DNA of 64,000 nt from Burkholderiaceae bacterium. Its GTDB lineage: Bacteria; Pseudomonadota; Gammaproteobacteria; Burkholderiales; Burkholderiaceae_C. The notes below the pieces were generated by a model that was given only the letters and a program-made list of their open reading frames with translations, made no database searches and was not told the origin of the DNA. This document shows positions 26,875 to 38,013 of this stretch, in pieces. The stretch spans positions 1 through 64,000 of the forward strand of contig JAGOPK010000001.1 of assembly GCA_017992055.1 (NCBI GenBank), in the 5' to 3' direction. A program made the position numbers and the translations under genes. Position 1 is the stretch's first letter. Every line of letters starts with the position of its first letter.

Positions 26875-28632
26875 ATGCGCCATGTGCCCGTCGAGCCAAG
26901 CAAGCTCGCATTGCAGCGTCTGTACCAGTGGGAGGCCACGGCACCCTCGCAGGTGGTGCTGACCCAGCCGATGGGCGCGGCCCACGGCGGTGAGGTGCGC
27001 GACTTCAGCTGGGCCCAGCTGATGGACCAGGCCCGGCGCATCGCCGCCTGGCTGCAGGCCCAGGGCCTGCAACGCGGCGACCGCGTGGCCCTGATCAGCA
27101 AGAACACCGCCTGGTGGCTGATGGCCGACTTCGGCATCTGGATGGCCGGCGGCGTGTCGGTGCCGCTGTATCCGACGCTGGCCGCGTCGTCGATCCGCCA
27201 GATCATCGAGCATTCCGAATCGCGCTGGCTGTTCATCGGCAAGCTCGACGGCTGGACCGGCATGCGCCCCGGCGTGCCCGAGGGCCTGGCCTGCATCCGC
27301 ATGCCGCTGGCGCCGGCCATGGAGCAGATGCCGGCCGGCACCGTCGACTGGGAGCAGATCCAGGCCCACACCGCGCCGCTGGCCGGCCAGCCGCTGCGCG
27401 ACGGCGACGAGCTGTGCACGATCATGTACACCTCGGGCACCACCGGCGCGCCCAAGGGCGTGATGCACAGCTTCGGCACCTTTGCCTGGTCGGTCGACGC
27501 CGGCCTGAAGCGCCTGCCCGACATCGGCACCGAGTCGCGCATGCTCAGCTACCTGCCGCTGTCGCATGTGGCCGAGCGCACCCTGGTCGAGCACGGCCTG
27601 CTGTGCACCGGCATGCATGTGTTTTTTGCCGAGAGCCTGGAGACCTTCACCCAGGACCTGCAGCGCGCGCGGCCGACCGCGTTCTTCTCGGTGCCGCGGC
27701 TGTGGGTCAAGTTCCAGCAGGGCGTCAGCGCCAAGATGCCGCCGGCCAAGCTGGCGCGGCTGCTGAAGATCCCCATCGTCAACCGCATCGTGCGCAAGAA
27801 GATCCTGGGTGCGCTGGGCCTGGACCAGTGCCGCTTCGCCGCCGGTGGCGCCGCGCCCATGCCGCCGGCCCTGCTGGACTGGTATGCGCGCCTGGGCCTG
27901 CCCATCGTCGAGGTCTACGGCATGACCGAGAACTGCGGCGTCTCGCATGCCACCCTGCCCGGCGTGCAGCGCCCGGGCACCGTGGGCCAGGCCTATGAGG
28001 GCGTGGAAAGCCGCATCGATCCGGCCAACGGCGAGATCCAGGTGCGCAGCCACGGCCTGATGCTGGGCTACTACAAGGAGCCCGAGCTGACGCGCGAGGT
28101 GTTCACCGCCGACGGCTGGCTGCACACCGGCGACAAGGGCCAGCTCGATGCCGAGGGCAATCTGCGCATCACCGGTCGGGTCAAGGACTTGTTCAAGACC
28201 AGCAAGGGCAAGTACGTGGCGCCGGCGCCCATCGAGGACCGGCTGGTGATGCATGGCGCGGTCGAGGCCTGCTGCGTCAGTGGCGCCAACCTGGGCCAGC
28301 CGGTGGCGCTGCTGATGCTGAACATCGACGCCGTGGCGCGTGCCGCCACGCCCGAGGGCCGCGCCGAGCTGTCACGCTCGCTGGCCGAGCACCTGCGCGA
28401 GGTCAATGCCCAGCTCGACCCGCACGAGCAGCTGGACTGCCTGGTGGTGGTGCCCGAGCCCTGGACGGTGGACAACGGCTTCATCACGCCCACCTTCAAG
28501 GTCAAGCGCAACCGCGTGGAAGAGGTGTTTGCCGCTCACTACGAGCGCTGGGTGGCCGGCGGCGAGCCGGTGCTGTGGCTGGCGCGCGGCGAGCAGGCCG
28601 TGCCGGCTCAGGCGCAGCCGCGCGCCGCCTGA
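26875..28632 (+). CDS. AMP-dependent long-chain acyl-CoA synthetase
   Basis: Activates a carboxylic acid, probably a long-chain fatty acid, to its acyl-CoA. The 585-residue protein has the P-loop CTIMYTSGTTGAPKG near residue 185. YLPLSHVAERTL, YGMTENCGVSHAT, the ATP-binding TGDKGQLD and the hinge GRVKDLFKTSKGKYVAP follow in order. This arrangement is that of FadD15/ACSBG-like ligases. ATG 26875 gives a normal N terminus (MRHVPVEPSKLAL). The frame is open upstream through the HDOD gene but has no relation to it. A palindrome lies just upstream. Confidence 0.9.
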   Translation: MRHVPVEPSKLALQRLYQWEATAPSQVVLTQPMGAAHGGEVRDFSWAQLMDQARRIAAWLQAQGLQRGDRVALISKNTAWWLMADFGIWMAGGVSVPLYPTLAASSIRQIIEHSESRWLFIGKLDGWTGMRPGVPEGLACIRMPLAPAMEQMPAGTVDWEQIQAHTAPLAGQPLRDGDELCTIMYTSGTTGAPKGVMHSFGTFAWSVDAGLKRLPDIGTESRMLSYLPLSHVAERTLVEHGLLCTGMHVFFAESLETFTQDLQRARPTAFFSVPRLWVKFQQGVSAKMPPAKLARLLKIPIVNRIVRKKILGALGLDQCRFAAGGAAPMPPALLDWYARLGLPIVEVYGMTENCGVSHATLPGVQRPGTVGQAYEGVESRIDPANGEIQVRSHGLMLGYYKEPELTREVFTADGWLHTGDKGQLDAEGNLRITGRVKDLFKTSKGKYVAPAPIEDRLVMHGAVEACCVSGANLGQPVALLMLNIDAVARAATPEGRAELSRSLAEHLREVNAQLDPHEQLDCLVVVPEPWTVDNGFITPTFKVKRNRVEEVFAAHYERWVAGGEPVLWLARGEQAVPAQAQPRAA

Positions 28633-28642
28633 GGCCGCGCGT

Positions 28643-29644
28643 TCAGTCGATCTTCGCGCCCGAGGCCTTCACCACCTTGGCCCACTTGGCCGTCTCGGCG
28701 GCGATCAGCTGGGCGAACTGGGCGCTGCTGATGCCGCTGGGAATGGCGCCGGCGGCCTTCAGCCGCTCCTGCATCTGCGGCGTGGCCATGGCCTTGGCCG
28801 CTTCCTGCTGCAGGCGGTTGACGGTGTCCATGGCCGTGCCGGCCGGCGCCAGCAGGCCGAACCAGCTGCTGGCCTCGTAGCCCTTGAGCGGGGCGCCGCC
28901 GGCCTCCTCCAGCGTCGGCAGCTCGGGCATGGCATCGGAGCGCTTGGCGCTGGTCACCGCCAGCGCCTTGAGCCGGCCGCTCTTGATGTGCGGCAGGGCC
29001 GAGGGCAGGTTGTCGAACATCAGGTCCATGTTGCCGGCCATCAGGTCGATCAGCGCCGGGCCCGAGCCGCGGTACGGGAAGTGCACCATGTAGCTGCCGG
29101 TCATGGTCTTGAACAGCTCGCCGGCGAGGTGGATGGAGGTGCCGTTGCCGGAGCTGGCCATGTTCAGCTTGCCCGGGTTGGCCTTGGCGAACCTGATCAG
29201 GTCGGCGACGCTGGCGATGCCGTTCTTCTGCGCATTGGCCGGGTTCAGCACCAGCACATTGGGCACGCCGGCGACCAGGGTGATGGGCACGAAGTCCTTC
29301 ACCGGGTCATAGGGCATCTTCGGATACAGCGAGACATTGATGGCATGCGTGCCCACCGTGCCCATCAGCAGGGTGTGGCCGTCGTTGGCCGCCTTGGCCA
29401 CCTCGGCCGCGCCGGTGTTGCCGCCGGCGCCGGGCTTGTTGTCGACCACGAAGGGCTGGCCGAAGGCCTTCTGCAGCTCGGGTGCCAGCGCACGCGCCAG
29501 CAGGTCGGTGGTGCCGCCGGCGGCAAAGGGCACGACGATGCGCACCGGCTTGCTGGGCCAGGCGGCGGTCTGGGCCTGGGCCAGGGGGCTGGCCAGCACA
29601 GCGGCTGCGGCCAGCAGGCTGCGCCGCGTGATGATGCGGTTCAT
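28643..29644 (-). CDS. Bug/TctC-family tripartite tricarboxylate transporter receptor
   Basis: Periplasmic solute-binding protein of 333 residues, of the large Bug family expanded in Burkholderiales. A signal peptide ([19 protein letters not shown]) is followed by the family landmarks [42 protein letters not shown] and [21 protein letters not shown] 29644 has a good GGAG site. No TctA/TctB membrane partners are in the window, as is usual for these orphan receptors; the ligand (often a carboxylic acid) is unknown. It is convergent with the acyl-CoA synthetase, 10 bp away. Confidence 0.93.
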   Translation of the reverse strand: MNRIITRRSLLAAAAVLASPLAQAQTAAWPSKPVRIVVPFAAGGTTDLLARALAPELQKAFGQPFVVDNKPGAGGNTGAAEVAKAANDGHTLLMGTVGTHAINVSLYPKMPYDPVKDFVPITLVAGVPNVLVLNPANAQKNGIASVADLIRFAKANPGKLNMASSGNGTSIHLAGELFKTMTGSYMVHFPYRGSGPALIDLMAGNMDLMFDNLPSALPHIKSGRLKALAVTSAKRSDAMPELPTLEEAGGAPLKGYEASSWFGLLAPAGTAMDTVNRLQQEAAKAMATPQMQERLKAAGAIPSGISSAQFAQLIAAETAKWAKVVKASGAKID

Positions 29645-29685
29645 GGGGCTGTCTCCTGGTGGCGGCCCCGGGTCCGGAGCCGCTT

Positions 29686-31851
29686 CTAGTCCGAGTGTGC
29701 CGCAAGCCTTGGCGCGGTCACTGCGGGTGGCCCCGGAGGAGTGCCGTCCAGATCGCGCCCGGCCGCCGCTGCGCCGGGGCCGATGTCGACCTGCAGCTGC
29801 ACCCGGCCGTCGCGGCAGCCCTGTTCGAAGTCGGCCTCCAGCCGGCGCAGCGCCTGGGCATCGGCCAGGTCGGCGGCCAGCAGGCCCACGGCGCGGTGCC
29901 GGCCCTGGCCCTTGGCCAGGTACAGCGCCATGTCGACCAGGTTCACCGCCTGCGCCGCATCCACGGCCAGCCGCTGCGGCGGCAGCGGAAAGCGCGCATG
30001 GCCGATCGAGGCGGTGACGCGCCAGGGCGTGCCGTTCGGCAGCACCACCGGTGGCTCGCTGAGCGTGGCCAGCAGGCGGCGCGCCAGCGGCGCCAGCTCG
30101 CCATGCTCCCGGCCCGGGCTGAGCAGCAGGAACTCCTCGCCGCCCCAGCGCGCCACGGTGTCGCCGCTGCGCGCGGCGGCGGCCAGGCGGCGCGCCACCT
30201 CGACCAGCACGGCATCGCCGGCGGCATGGCCGTGGCGGTCGTTGATCTGCTTGAAGTGGTCGATGTCCAGCATCAGCAGGCCGCCGTGCAGGCCGCCGGG
30301 GCCGCTGGCGTCCTGCAGGCAGGCATGCATGTGGCGGCGGTTGGCCAGGCCGGTCAGCGCATCGCTTTCGCTCTGCTCGCGCAGCCGCTGCTGGCTGTGG
30401 GCCAGTGCGCGGTTGCTGCCGCGCACGCGCAGCACCAGCAGCAGCGTGGCCAGCAGGCCCAGCGTGGCCACGCCGCCGGCCAGCAGCCACAGCCGCTGGC
30501 GCAGGGCCTGGTTTTCCAGCGCCGCCGACTTCAGCGCGTTGTCGCGCGCCAGCAGCTCGATGCTGCGCTGCTGGGCCTCGCGGTCGTGGCGGCTGCGCAG
30601 GCCGGCCAGCGTGGCCTCGCGGTTCTCGCGGTCCAGCTCGGCGTCCAGCTCGCGCTCGCGGTGGTAGGCGGCCAGCGCGCCGGCCAGGTCGCCGCGGGCG
30701 GCCAGGGCGTCGGCCTGGCCGCGCAGGGCCTCGACCATCGGCCCGCGCTGGCCATCGGTGCGCCAGGCGGTGAGCAGGCGCTCGATCTCCAGCGCCGCCG
30801 TGGCGCTGCGGCCCAGGCCGATGTGGGCCAGGGCCATGTTCAGGCGGAGCAGGCGCTGCATGCGCTGGTCGTCCAGCGCCGTGGCCAGGGCCAGGGCTGC
30901 GGTGGCCTCGCTCAGCGCCAGCGCGGGTTGCTTCTGCACCAGGGCCAGATGGGCCAGGTTGCCACGCACCTGGGCCTCCAGCCGCCGTGCCTGGGCCTGC
31001 TGGGACAGCGCCAGGGCTTCGAGCAGCTTGGCCCGCGCCGGCGCCGCCCGCTGCACCTCGCCGCCGCCGTCCTGCTGGTCGTACAGCATCACCACGGCTT
31101 CGGCGAGCCGGGTGCTGGCCAGCATGCCCGGCTGCTGGGTGCGCAGGGCCAGGTGCTCGGCCAGCGCCAGGTAGCCGCGCGCATCGTCCGGGCTGGCGGC
31201 CTTGGCCGCCGCCCGGGCCAGCAGGCCGGCGGCCCCGGCCTGGCGCGGCAGGTCGCCGGCCTTCTGCGCCAGCACCAGGGCCTCCAGGGCCTGCTCGCGC
31301 ATGGCCTGCTCGGCATGGGCCGAGCCCGAGCGCAGGGCCAGCAGATTGAGCAGCCGCCAGCGGCGCCGGTATTCGCAGGGCGAGCTGCCCGGCGGGCTGG
31401 CCTTGGCCTGGCAGTGCCGCTCGTAGGCGGCCAGCGATTGCTGGGCGTCGTCGGACGCCCGCGACAGGCCCAGGCGCTCGGACAGCAGGGCCTGCAGGTA
31501 CAGGCCGTCGGCCTCGGCCAGGCCGGGGGCCAGGGCCTGGGCGGCGGCCACTGCGTCGGCGATGGCCGCCGCGACCTCGCCGACGGGGCCGCCCCGCACC
31601 ACCAGCTCGCCACGCGCCAGCGCCAGCGTGCGCCGTGCCGCCGGCGGTTCGGGCTGCTCCAGCTGGGCCAGCTGCTGCAGCGCCTGCTGCGGCCAGTGCT
31701 CGCCCCAGTGCACCAGGCGTTCGACCTTCAGCACCAGGGTCAGCGGTGGATCGGCGGCCGCCGGGCCGGCCAGGAGCGCGGTGCTGACCAGCGCACCGAG
31801 CAGGGTGCCGAGCAGCGAACCGGTGCGGCGCAGGATCGGCAGGCCGTTCAT
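29686..31851 (-). CDS. TPR-containing diguanylate cyclase (GGDEF)
   Basis: A 721-residue protein: signal/anchor segment, about 370 residues of alpha-helical TPR-like repeats probably in the periplasm, a membrane helix ([20 protein letters not shown], near 465) and a cytosolic GGDEF domain. The active site reads [10 protein letters not shown], and [12 protein letters not shown] starts the domain. RSGD lies exactly five residues before GGEEF, so the inhibitory I-site is intact. It should make cyclic-di-GMP. Its ATG overlaps the stop of the next, paralogous cyclase gene (4 bp), so both are cotranslated. Confidence 0.93.
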   Translation of the reverse strand: MNGLPILRRTGSLLGTLLGALVSTALLAGPAAADPPLTLVLKVERLVHWGEHWPQQALQQLAQLEQPEPPAARRTLALARGELVVRGGPVGEVAAAIADAVAAAQALAPGLAEADGLYLQALLSERLGLSRASDDAQQSLAAYERHCQAKASPPGSSPCEYRRRWRLLNLLALRSGSAHAEQAMREQALEALVLAQKAGDLPRQAGAAGLLARAAAKAASPDDARGYLALAEHLALRTQQPGMLASTRLAEAVVMLYDQQDGGGEVQRAAPARAKLLEALALSQQAQARRLEAQVRGNLAHLALVQKQPALALSEATAALALATALDDQRMQRLLRLNMALAHIGLGRSATAALEIERLLTAWRTDGQRGPMVEALRGQADALAARGDLAGALAAYHRERELDAELDRENREATLAGLRSRHDREAQQRSIELLARDNALKSAALENQALRQRLWLLAGGVATLGLLATLLLVLRVRGSNRALAHSQQRLREQSESDALTGLANRRHMHACLQDASGPGGLHGGLLMLDIDHFKQINDRHGHAAGDAVLVEVARRLAAAARSGDTVARWGGEEFLLLSPGREHGELAPLARRLLATLSEPPVVLPNGTPWRVTASIGHARFPLPPQRLAVDAAQAVNLVDMALYLAKGQGRHRAVGLLAADLADAQALRRLEADFEQGCRDGRVQLQVDIGPGAAAAGRDLDGTPPGPPAVTAPRLAAHSD

Positions 31852-33947
31852 GCCGCATGCACCTCGGCGGCGGCCGGCGCGGCCTCGCCACGCGGGCCGT
31901 CGAGCGCGGTCAGCTGCACCTCGCCGGCGCGCCAGGCGGCTTCCAGCCGGTGCACCAGGGCCTGCAGGTCCTGGGACGGGGCGCCGGGCCTGGCGCTGAC
32001 ACCATAGGCGCGGTTGCGGCCATGGGCCTTGGCCAGGTACAGCGCCGAATCGACCAGGTCCAGCGCGCGCTCCCAGGCCGGCGGCGCTGTGCCGTCGACC
32101 GGCGCCAGCGCGGCATAGCCGATCGACGCGCTGGCCTGCAGGCGGCTGCCATCGGACAGCACGATGGGCGCCGCGCCCACGGCATCGAGCAGGCGCTGGG
32201 CCAGGACCGGCAGGGCCGCGGCATCGCCCGGCGGGGTCAGCACCAGGAACTCCTCGCCGCCCCAGCGCGCCACCAGGTCGTCGGCGCGCACCGCGGCCTG
32301 CAGGCGCCGCGCCACCTCCACCAGCACGGCATCGCCGGCGGCATGGCCGTGGCGGTCGTTGATGCGCTTGAAGTGGTCCAGGTCCAGCAGCAGCAGGCCG
32401 CCCTGCCAGCCGCCGCCGGGGTTGTGCCGCATGCGCTGCATCAGGTGGCGGCGGTTGGCCAGGCCGGTCAGCGGATCGCGCTCGCTCTGCCGGCGCAGGC
32501 TGTCGTTGTGCTCGGCCAGGCGCCGGCCCTGCTGGCGCAGGCGGTGCAGCAGCAGGCCGGCCACCAGCAGGGCCAGGGCCAGGGCCACGGCGCCGGCCAC
32601 CAGCACCTGCTGCTGCAGGGCCTGGTTGCGCAGCCGCGTATCGCGCAGCTGGTTTTCGCGCTGCAGCAGGCCCAGCTCGCGCTCGCGGCGCTGGTGCTCG
32701 AAGTCCTCCTGCAGCGCCACCATGGCCTCCTGGCGCGACTGCCGCGCCACCTGGGCGGCCAGCACGCGATGGCGCTGGTAGGCGGCATAGGCCTCGCGCA
32801 GGTGGCCGGCGCGCTCCAGGTACAGGCCCTGCTCGCCGAGGATCTGGGCCATGCCCTGCAGCGCGCCCACACGTTCTTCCAGCGCCAGCGCCTCGCGCAG
32901 ATAGGCCAGGCCCTGGTCGCGCTGCTTCAGGCCGATCAGGGCAAGGCCGCTGTTGGTCAGGGCCACCGATTCGCCGACGCGGTCGCCCAGCTCGCGCGCC
33001 AGCGGCAGGGCCTGCTGGGCATGGGCCAGGGCCGTGGCATGGATGCCGCGTTTCAGGTAATGGTCGGCCAGATTGGCCAGGGCCAGGCCTTCCAGCTCGC
33101 GCGAGCCGCCCAGCCGCGCCTGCACGATGGCCTGCTGCATGGCCTCGCGCTCGCCGTCGGCGTCGCCGGCCTCGATGCGCAGAAAGGCGTCGACCATCAG
33201 CGCATTGGCCAGGGCCAGCGGGTCGTGCACCTGGCGCGCCAGCTGCAGCGCGGCCTGCACCTGGCGCTGCGCGGCGGCCAGCTGCTGGGCCAGCAGCAGG
33301 GTGTAGGCCAGGCTGGAATGGGCCTCGCTGCGCCGCCAGGGGCTGGCCAGGCTCTCGGCCAGCGACAGCGCCTGCTGCTGCAGGCGCAGCGCGTCGTCGA
33401 AGCGCCCGGCATCGCTGCGCATGCGGCCCTGGGTGACCAGCATGCGCTGGCGCAGGGCCAGCGGCGCCTGCGTCGGCAGCAGGGCCTGGGCCTCGTCGAG
33501 CAGGCGGTCGGCGCGGTGCAGCGGGCCGCGCCGCTGCTCGATCAGGGCCTGGGCGAAGCGCGCGGCGGCCGGGGCCAGCGTGGCCTGCGGCGTCTGCGCC
33601 AGGCGCTGCAGCTCCTGCCAGGCGCGCTCGGCTGCGGCCAGCTGGTCACGGCCGGCCAGGGCCACCACCTGCAGCGCCAGCGCCTGGGCGCGGCGCGGGT
33701 CCTGCGGCGCCAGGCCCTGGGCATGGCGCTGCAGGGCCTCGGCGGCCAGCAGCGGGTCGGCGCGCAGCTGCTGTTCCAGCGACTCCAGGGTCTCGTCGGT
33801 CGCCGCGGCCGGGGCCGCGGCGGTGCTGGCGGCCATGGCCGCCGGCGGCGGTAGCGCCGCCAGCAGCGCCAGCGCCAGCCACACCAGGCGCAGCGGCGCC
33901 AGGACGGCGTCGAAAGCGGGGCGGCGGGGGCGGGGCGTGGCGGGCAT
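31848..33947 (-). CDS. TPR-containing diguanylate cyclase (GGDEF), paralogue of its neighbour
   Basis: About 699 residues with the same architecture as the downstream cyclase. An N-terminal hydrophobic signal is followed by many TPR repeats (for example [19 protein letters not shown] and [21 protein letters not shown]), a membrane helix ([19 protein letters not shown]) and a GGDEF domain. [10 protein letters not shown] gives the active site, with RADD as I-site five residues before. The start is ATG 33947; GTG 33959 is the alternative and neither has a strong ribosome site. It is upstream of its paralogue in one transcriptional unit, which suggests duplication. Confidence 0.92.
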   Translation of the reverse strand: MPATPRPRRPAFDAVLAPLRLVWLALALLAALPPPAAMAASTAAAPAAATDETLESLEQQLRADPLLAAEALQRHAQGLAPQDPRRAQALALQVVALAGRDQLAAAERAWQELQRLAQTPQATLAPAAARFAQALIEQRRGPLHRADRLLDEAQALLPTQAPLALRQRMLVTQGRMRSDAGRFDDALRLQQQALSLAESLASPWRRSEAHSSLAYTLLLAQQLAAAQRQVQAALQLARQVHDPLALANALMVDAFLRIEAGDADGEREAMQQAIVQARLGGSRELEGLALANLADHYLKRGIHATALAHAQQALPLARELGDRVGESVALTNSGLALIGLKQRDQGLAYLREALALEERVGALQGMAQILGEQGLYLERAGHLREAYAAYQRHRVLAAQVARQSRQEAMVALQEDFEHQRRERELGLLQRENQLRDTRLRNQALQQQVLVAGAVALALALLVAGLLLHRLRQQGRRLAEHNDSLRRQSERDPLTGLANRRHLMQRMRHNPGGGWQGGLLLLDLDHFKRINDRHGHAAGDAVLVEVARRLQAAVRADDLVARWGGEEFLVLTPPGDAAALPVLAQRLLDAVGAAPIVLSDGSRLQASASIGYAALAPVDGTAPPAWERALDLVDSALYLAKAHGRNRAYGVSARPGAPSQDLQALVHRLEAAWRAGEVQLTALDGPRGEAAPAAAEVHAA

Positions 33948-33999
33948 GGCGATGGACACCGCGGAAAAACCGAGGCGCTGTGCATCGGATGTCGGCGCC

Positions 34000-34040
34000 G
34001 GCGGGCCGTACCTCAGGCCCGCCGGGCGGCGCCGCCCGGC
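34000..34040. other. Strong hairpin and palindrome between yejF-like and GGDEF genes
   Basis: GGCGGGCC (34000-34007) pairs with GGCCCGCC (34016-34023). It is followed at once by a perfect 20-bp palindrome at 34021-34040 built from GCCGGGCGGC and its complement. There is no T-run on either side. It may slow polymerase or stabilise the ABC-transporter mRNA end; it separates two leftward operons. Confidence 0.5.
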
Positions 34041-34079
34041 GGCGCCGTGCCAAATGTCACGCCGGCCGGCGCCGGGCGC

Positions 34080-35783
<1,704 letters not shown>

Positions 35784-35788
35784 GGTGT

Positions 35789-36847
35789 TCACTCCAGCCC
35801 GCGCAGCTTGGGATCGAGGGCGTCGCGCAGCGCGTCGGCCATCAGCGAGAAGGCGGTGACGAACAGCGCCATGAAGGCGGTGGCCGCCACCAGCTGCCAC
35901 CAGTGGCCGAGGATCAGCTCGGCCTGGGCCTCGGACAGCATCGTGCCCCAGCTGACCTGGTCGATGGACACGCCCAGGCCCAGGTAGGACAGGATCACCT
36001 CGGCCTTGATGAAGCCCACCACCAGCAGGCTCATGCGCACCAGGATGACGTGGCTGATGTTGGGCAGGATGTGGCGGAACATGCGCGCCGAGGCCGAGGC
36101 GCCGATGGCCTCGGCGGCGCGCACGTATTCGCGGCTGCTGTGCTTCATGAACTCGGCGCGCACCTGGCGGTACAGGCCGGTCCAGCCGGTCAGGCCCAGG
36201 ATGATGACCACGGTGTCGATGCCGCGGCCCAGCACGGCGGCGAAGGCAAAGATCAGCAGGATGCCGGGGATGGCCTCGAACACGTTGTACAGCCACTCCA
36301 GCGCATCGCCGACCTTGCCGCCGAAGAAGCCCGAGGCCGCGCCCAGCAGGGTGCCGATCAGCGTGGCCACCACGGCCGCGGCGACGCCGACGAAGACCGA
36401 GATCTCGGTGCCCTTGATGGCCTTGCTCAGCACGTCGCGGCCCAGGCGGTCGCCGCCAAACGGCAGGGTCTCGGCCTTCTTCACCTCGGTGGTGCTGTAC
36501 TGCTTGGCCTTCTCGGCCCATTCGGCGTACTTGGGCGCCAGCGGGTCGATGGCCGAGATGTCGGCATTGGGGCCCTTGGGCACCTCGATGCTGCTCTTGG
36601 CCTCGGCCGGCGCCGGGCCCATGAAGCCGGGGCGGGCATTGGTCACGCCGACCTCGTTCTGCCAGCCCTTGGCCACCAGGCCCAGGGCCGAGGCCGCGAT
36701 CAGCAGCAGGAAGCCGGCCACCACCACCAGGGCGGCCATGCCCACGCGGTCCTTGCGGAAGCGCCGCCAGGCGGCCTGCCAGACGCCTTCGGAGCGTTCG
36801 GCGGCCGGGCTCGTGGCCAGCGGGCTGGAACTCATCACCGCGCTCAC
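35789..36847 (-). CDS. Peptide ABC transporter permease (YejE/OppC-like)
   Basis: A 352-residue permease with an OppC-type N-terminal helix (GMAALVVVAGFLLLIAASAL). A periplasmic loop of about 90 residues follows, then five further helices with the EAA-type cytosolic loop (EYVRAAEAIGASASARMFRHILPN). PFGGDRLGRDVLSKAIKG is the usual OppC/DppC entry to the permease domain. GTG 36847 overlaps the preceding stop (GTGA), supporting that start over ATG 36835. Confidence 0.93.
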   Translation of the reverse strand: MSAVMSSSPLATSPAAERSEGVWQAAWRRFRKDRVGMAALVVVAGFLLLIAASALGLVAKGWQNEVGVTNARPGFMGPAPAEAKSSIEVPKGPNADISAIDPLAPKYAEWAEKAKQYSTTEVKKAETLPFGGDRLGRDVLSKAIKGTEISVFVGVAAAVVATLIGTLLGAASGFFGGKVGDALEWLYNVFEAIPGILLIFAFAAVLGRGIDTVVIILGLTGWTGLYRQVRAEFMKHSSREYVRAAEAIGASASARMFRHILPNISHVILVRMSLLVVGFIKAEVILSYLGLGVSIDQVSWGTMLSEAQAELILGHWWQLVAATAFMALFVTAFSLMADALRDALDPKLRGLE

Positions 36848-37782
36848 TTCAGCACCACCCGCGGGTCAACGGCCTTGAAGGCCAGGTCGGTCAGCAGGTT
36901 GATGACCATGGTCAGCATCGCCAGATACACGGTGACGGCCTGGATGACGGGGTAGTCGCTGCGGTTCACCGCCAGCAGCACCTCGCGGCCCAGGCCCGGG
37001 ATGGAGAAGAAGGTCTCGATCAGGAACGAGCCCAGGAACACGCCGGGCAGCAGCAGGCCGACGTTGGTGAGGATGGGGATCATGGCGTTGCGCAGCACAT
37101 GCTTGAACAGCACCTGGCCTTCCTGCAGGCCCTTGGCGCGTGCGGTGCGCACATAGTCCTGGCCCAGCTCGTCGAGGAAGAAGCTGCGGTACAGCCGCGT
37201 CTGCGGCGCCAGGCTCACCAGCACCGCCAGCAGGGCCGGCAGCGGCACATAGGTGATCAGGTTGGTCCACACGCTGTCGCCCCAGCCCTGCACCGGGAAC
37301 CAGCCGAGCTGGAAGCCGAACAGGTACTGGCCGACGATGATGTAGACCAGGAAGCTGATCGACAGCGCCACCGTGGTGATGACCATGATGCTGCGGTCGG
37401 CCAGCGAGCCGCGGCGGTAGGCCACCCACATGGCGATCGGCAGGGCCAGCAGCACCTCCAGCACCAGGATGGGCAGCATCACCGTCAGCGTGGCCGGCAG
37501 CCGGGTGGCAAACAGCTGGCCCACGGCCTCGTTGGTGGCCCAGCTCTTGCCCCAGTCGAAGGTGGCGATGCCCTTCAGAAAGATGCCCAGCTGTACATAC
37601 CAGGGCTGGTTCAGGCCCAGCTGGTCGCGGATCGATTCGATCTGCTGCGGCGTGGCATTCAGGCCACCGAGGATTTCGGCGGGGTCGCCGCCGAAGAACT
37701 TGAACAGAAAGAACACCAGCAGCACGACCCCGGCCATGGTCGGGATCATCTGCCACAGGCGCCGGATCAGGTAGGCCAGCAT
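36844..37782 (-). CDS. Peptide ABC transporter permease (YejB/OppB-like)
   Basis: A 312-residue OppB/DppB-type permease: N-terminal helix after MLAYLIRRLWQMIPTM, the loop with RDQLGLNQPWYVQ, and further helices. The coupling loop is YVRTARAKGLQEGQVLFKHVLRNAM, followed by the conserved end VNRSDYPVIQAVTVYLAM. GGAG at eight bases from ATG 37782 decides the start; the GTG at 37791 is too close to that site. First gene of the transporter operon, divergent from three solute-binding proteins. Confidence 0.94.
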   Translation of the reverse strand: MLAYLIRRLWQMIPTMAGVVLLVFFLFKFFGGDPAEILGGLNATPQQIESIRDQLGLNQPWYVQLGIFLKGIATFDWGKSWATNEAVGQLFATRLPATLTVMLPILVLEVLLALPIAMWVAYRRGSLADRSIMVITTVALSISFLVYIIVGQYLFGFQLGWFPVQGWGDSVWTNLITYVPLPALLAVLVSLAPQTRLYRSFFLDELGQDYVRTARAKGLQEGQVLFKHVLRNAMIPILTNVGLLLPGVFLGSFLIETFFSIPGLGREVLLAVNRSDYPVIQAVTVYLAMLTMVINLLTDLAFKAVDPRVVLK

Positions 37783-38013
37783 CAGGAGCACTCCAGGCGG
37801 GATGGACCCGGCTTGTGGCCCGGTGACACCCCTCAGATTTCAGGATGCGCGAGTGTAGGGTGGTCCCACCAGGCCCTTACCCCCGCATTTGCCCGGCTGG
37901 CGGTGCAAGTCCTGTGCCGTGTCTGTGGAGCCGCCGCTAGACTCGCCGCTTCGCCACGAACACCCCATGGCGGCCCCGGCCACACCCCCGCCCAAGGGCC
38001 CCATGCCTTCTCG
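37783..38013. promoter_or_regulatory. Divergent control region between the transporter and its receptors
   Basis: This 231-bp gap separates leftward yejB-like from rightward receptor genes and must hold promoters for both. Weak -10-like hexamers are TACACT on the minus strand (37852-37857) and TAGACT on the plus strand (37938-37943), neither with a good -35. I see no clear operator. Confidence 0.4.

Noticed and set aside
25756-28632. Apparent 958-residue fusion covering the HDOD and acyl-CoA synthetase genes
   Set aside because: The first 370 codons are out of frame with the HDOD protein and low in recognisable sequence; the true synthetase starts at 26875.
28643-31891. 1082-codon frame ending in the Bug receptor
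   Set aside because: Only the last 333 codons are receptor; the remainder is a shadow of the GGDEF gene.
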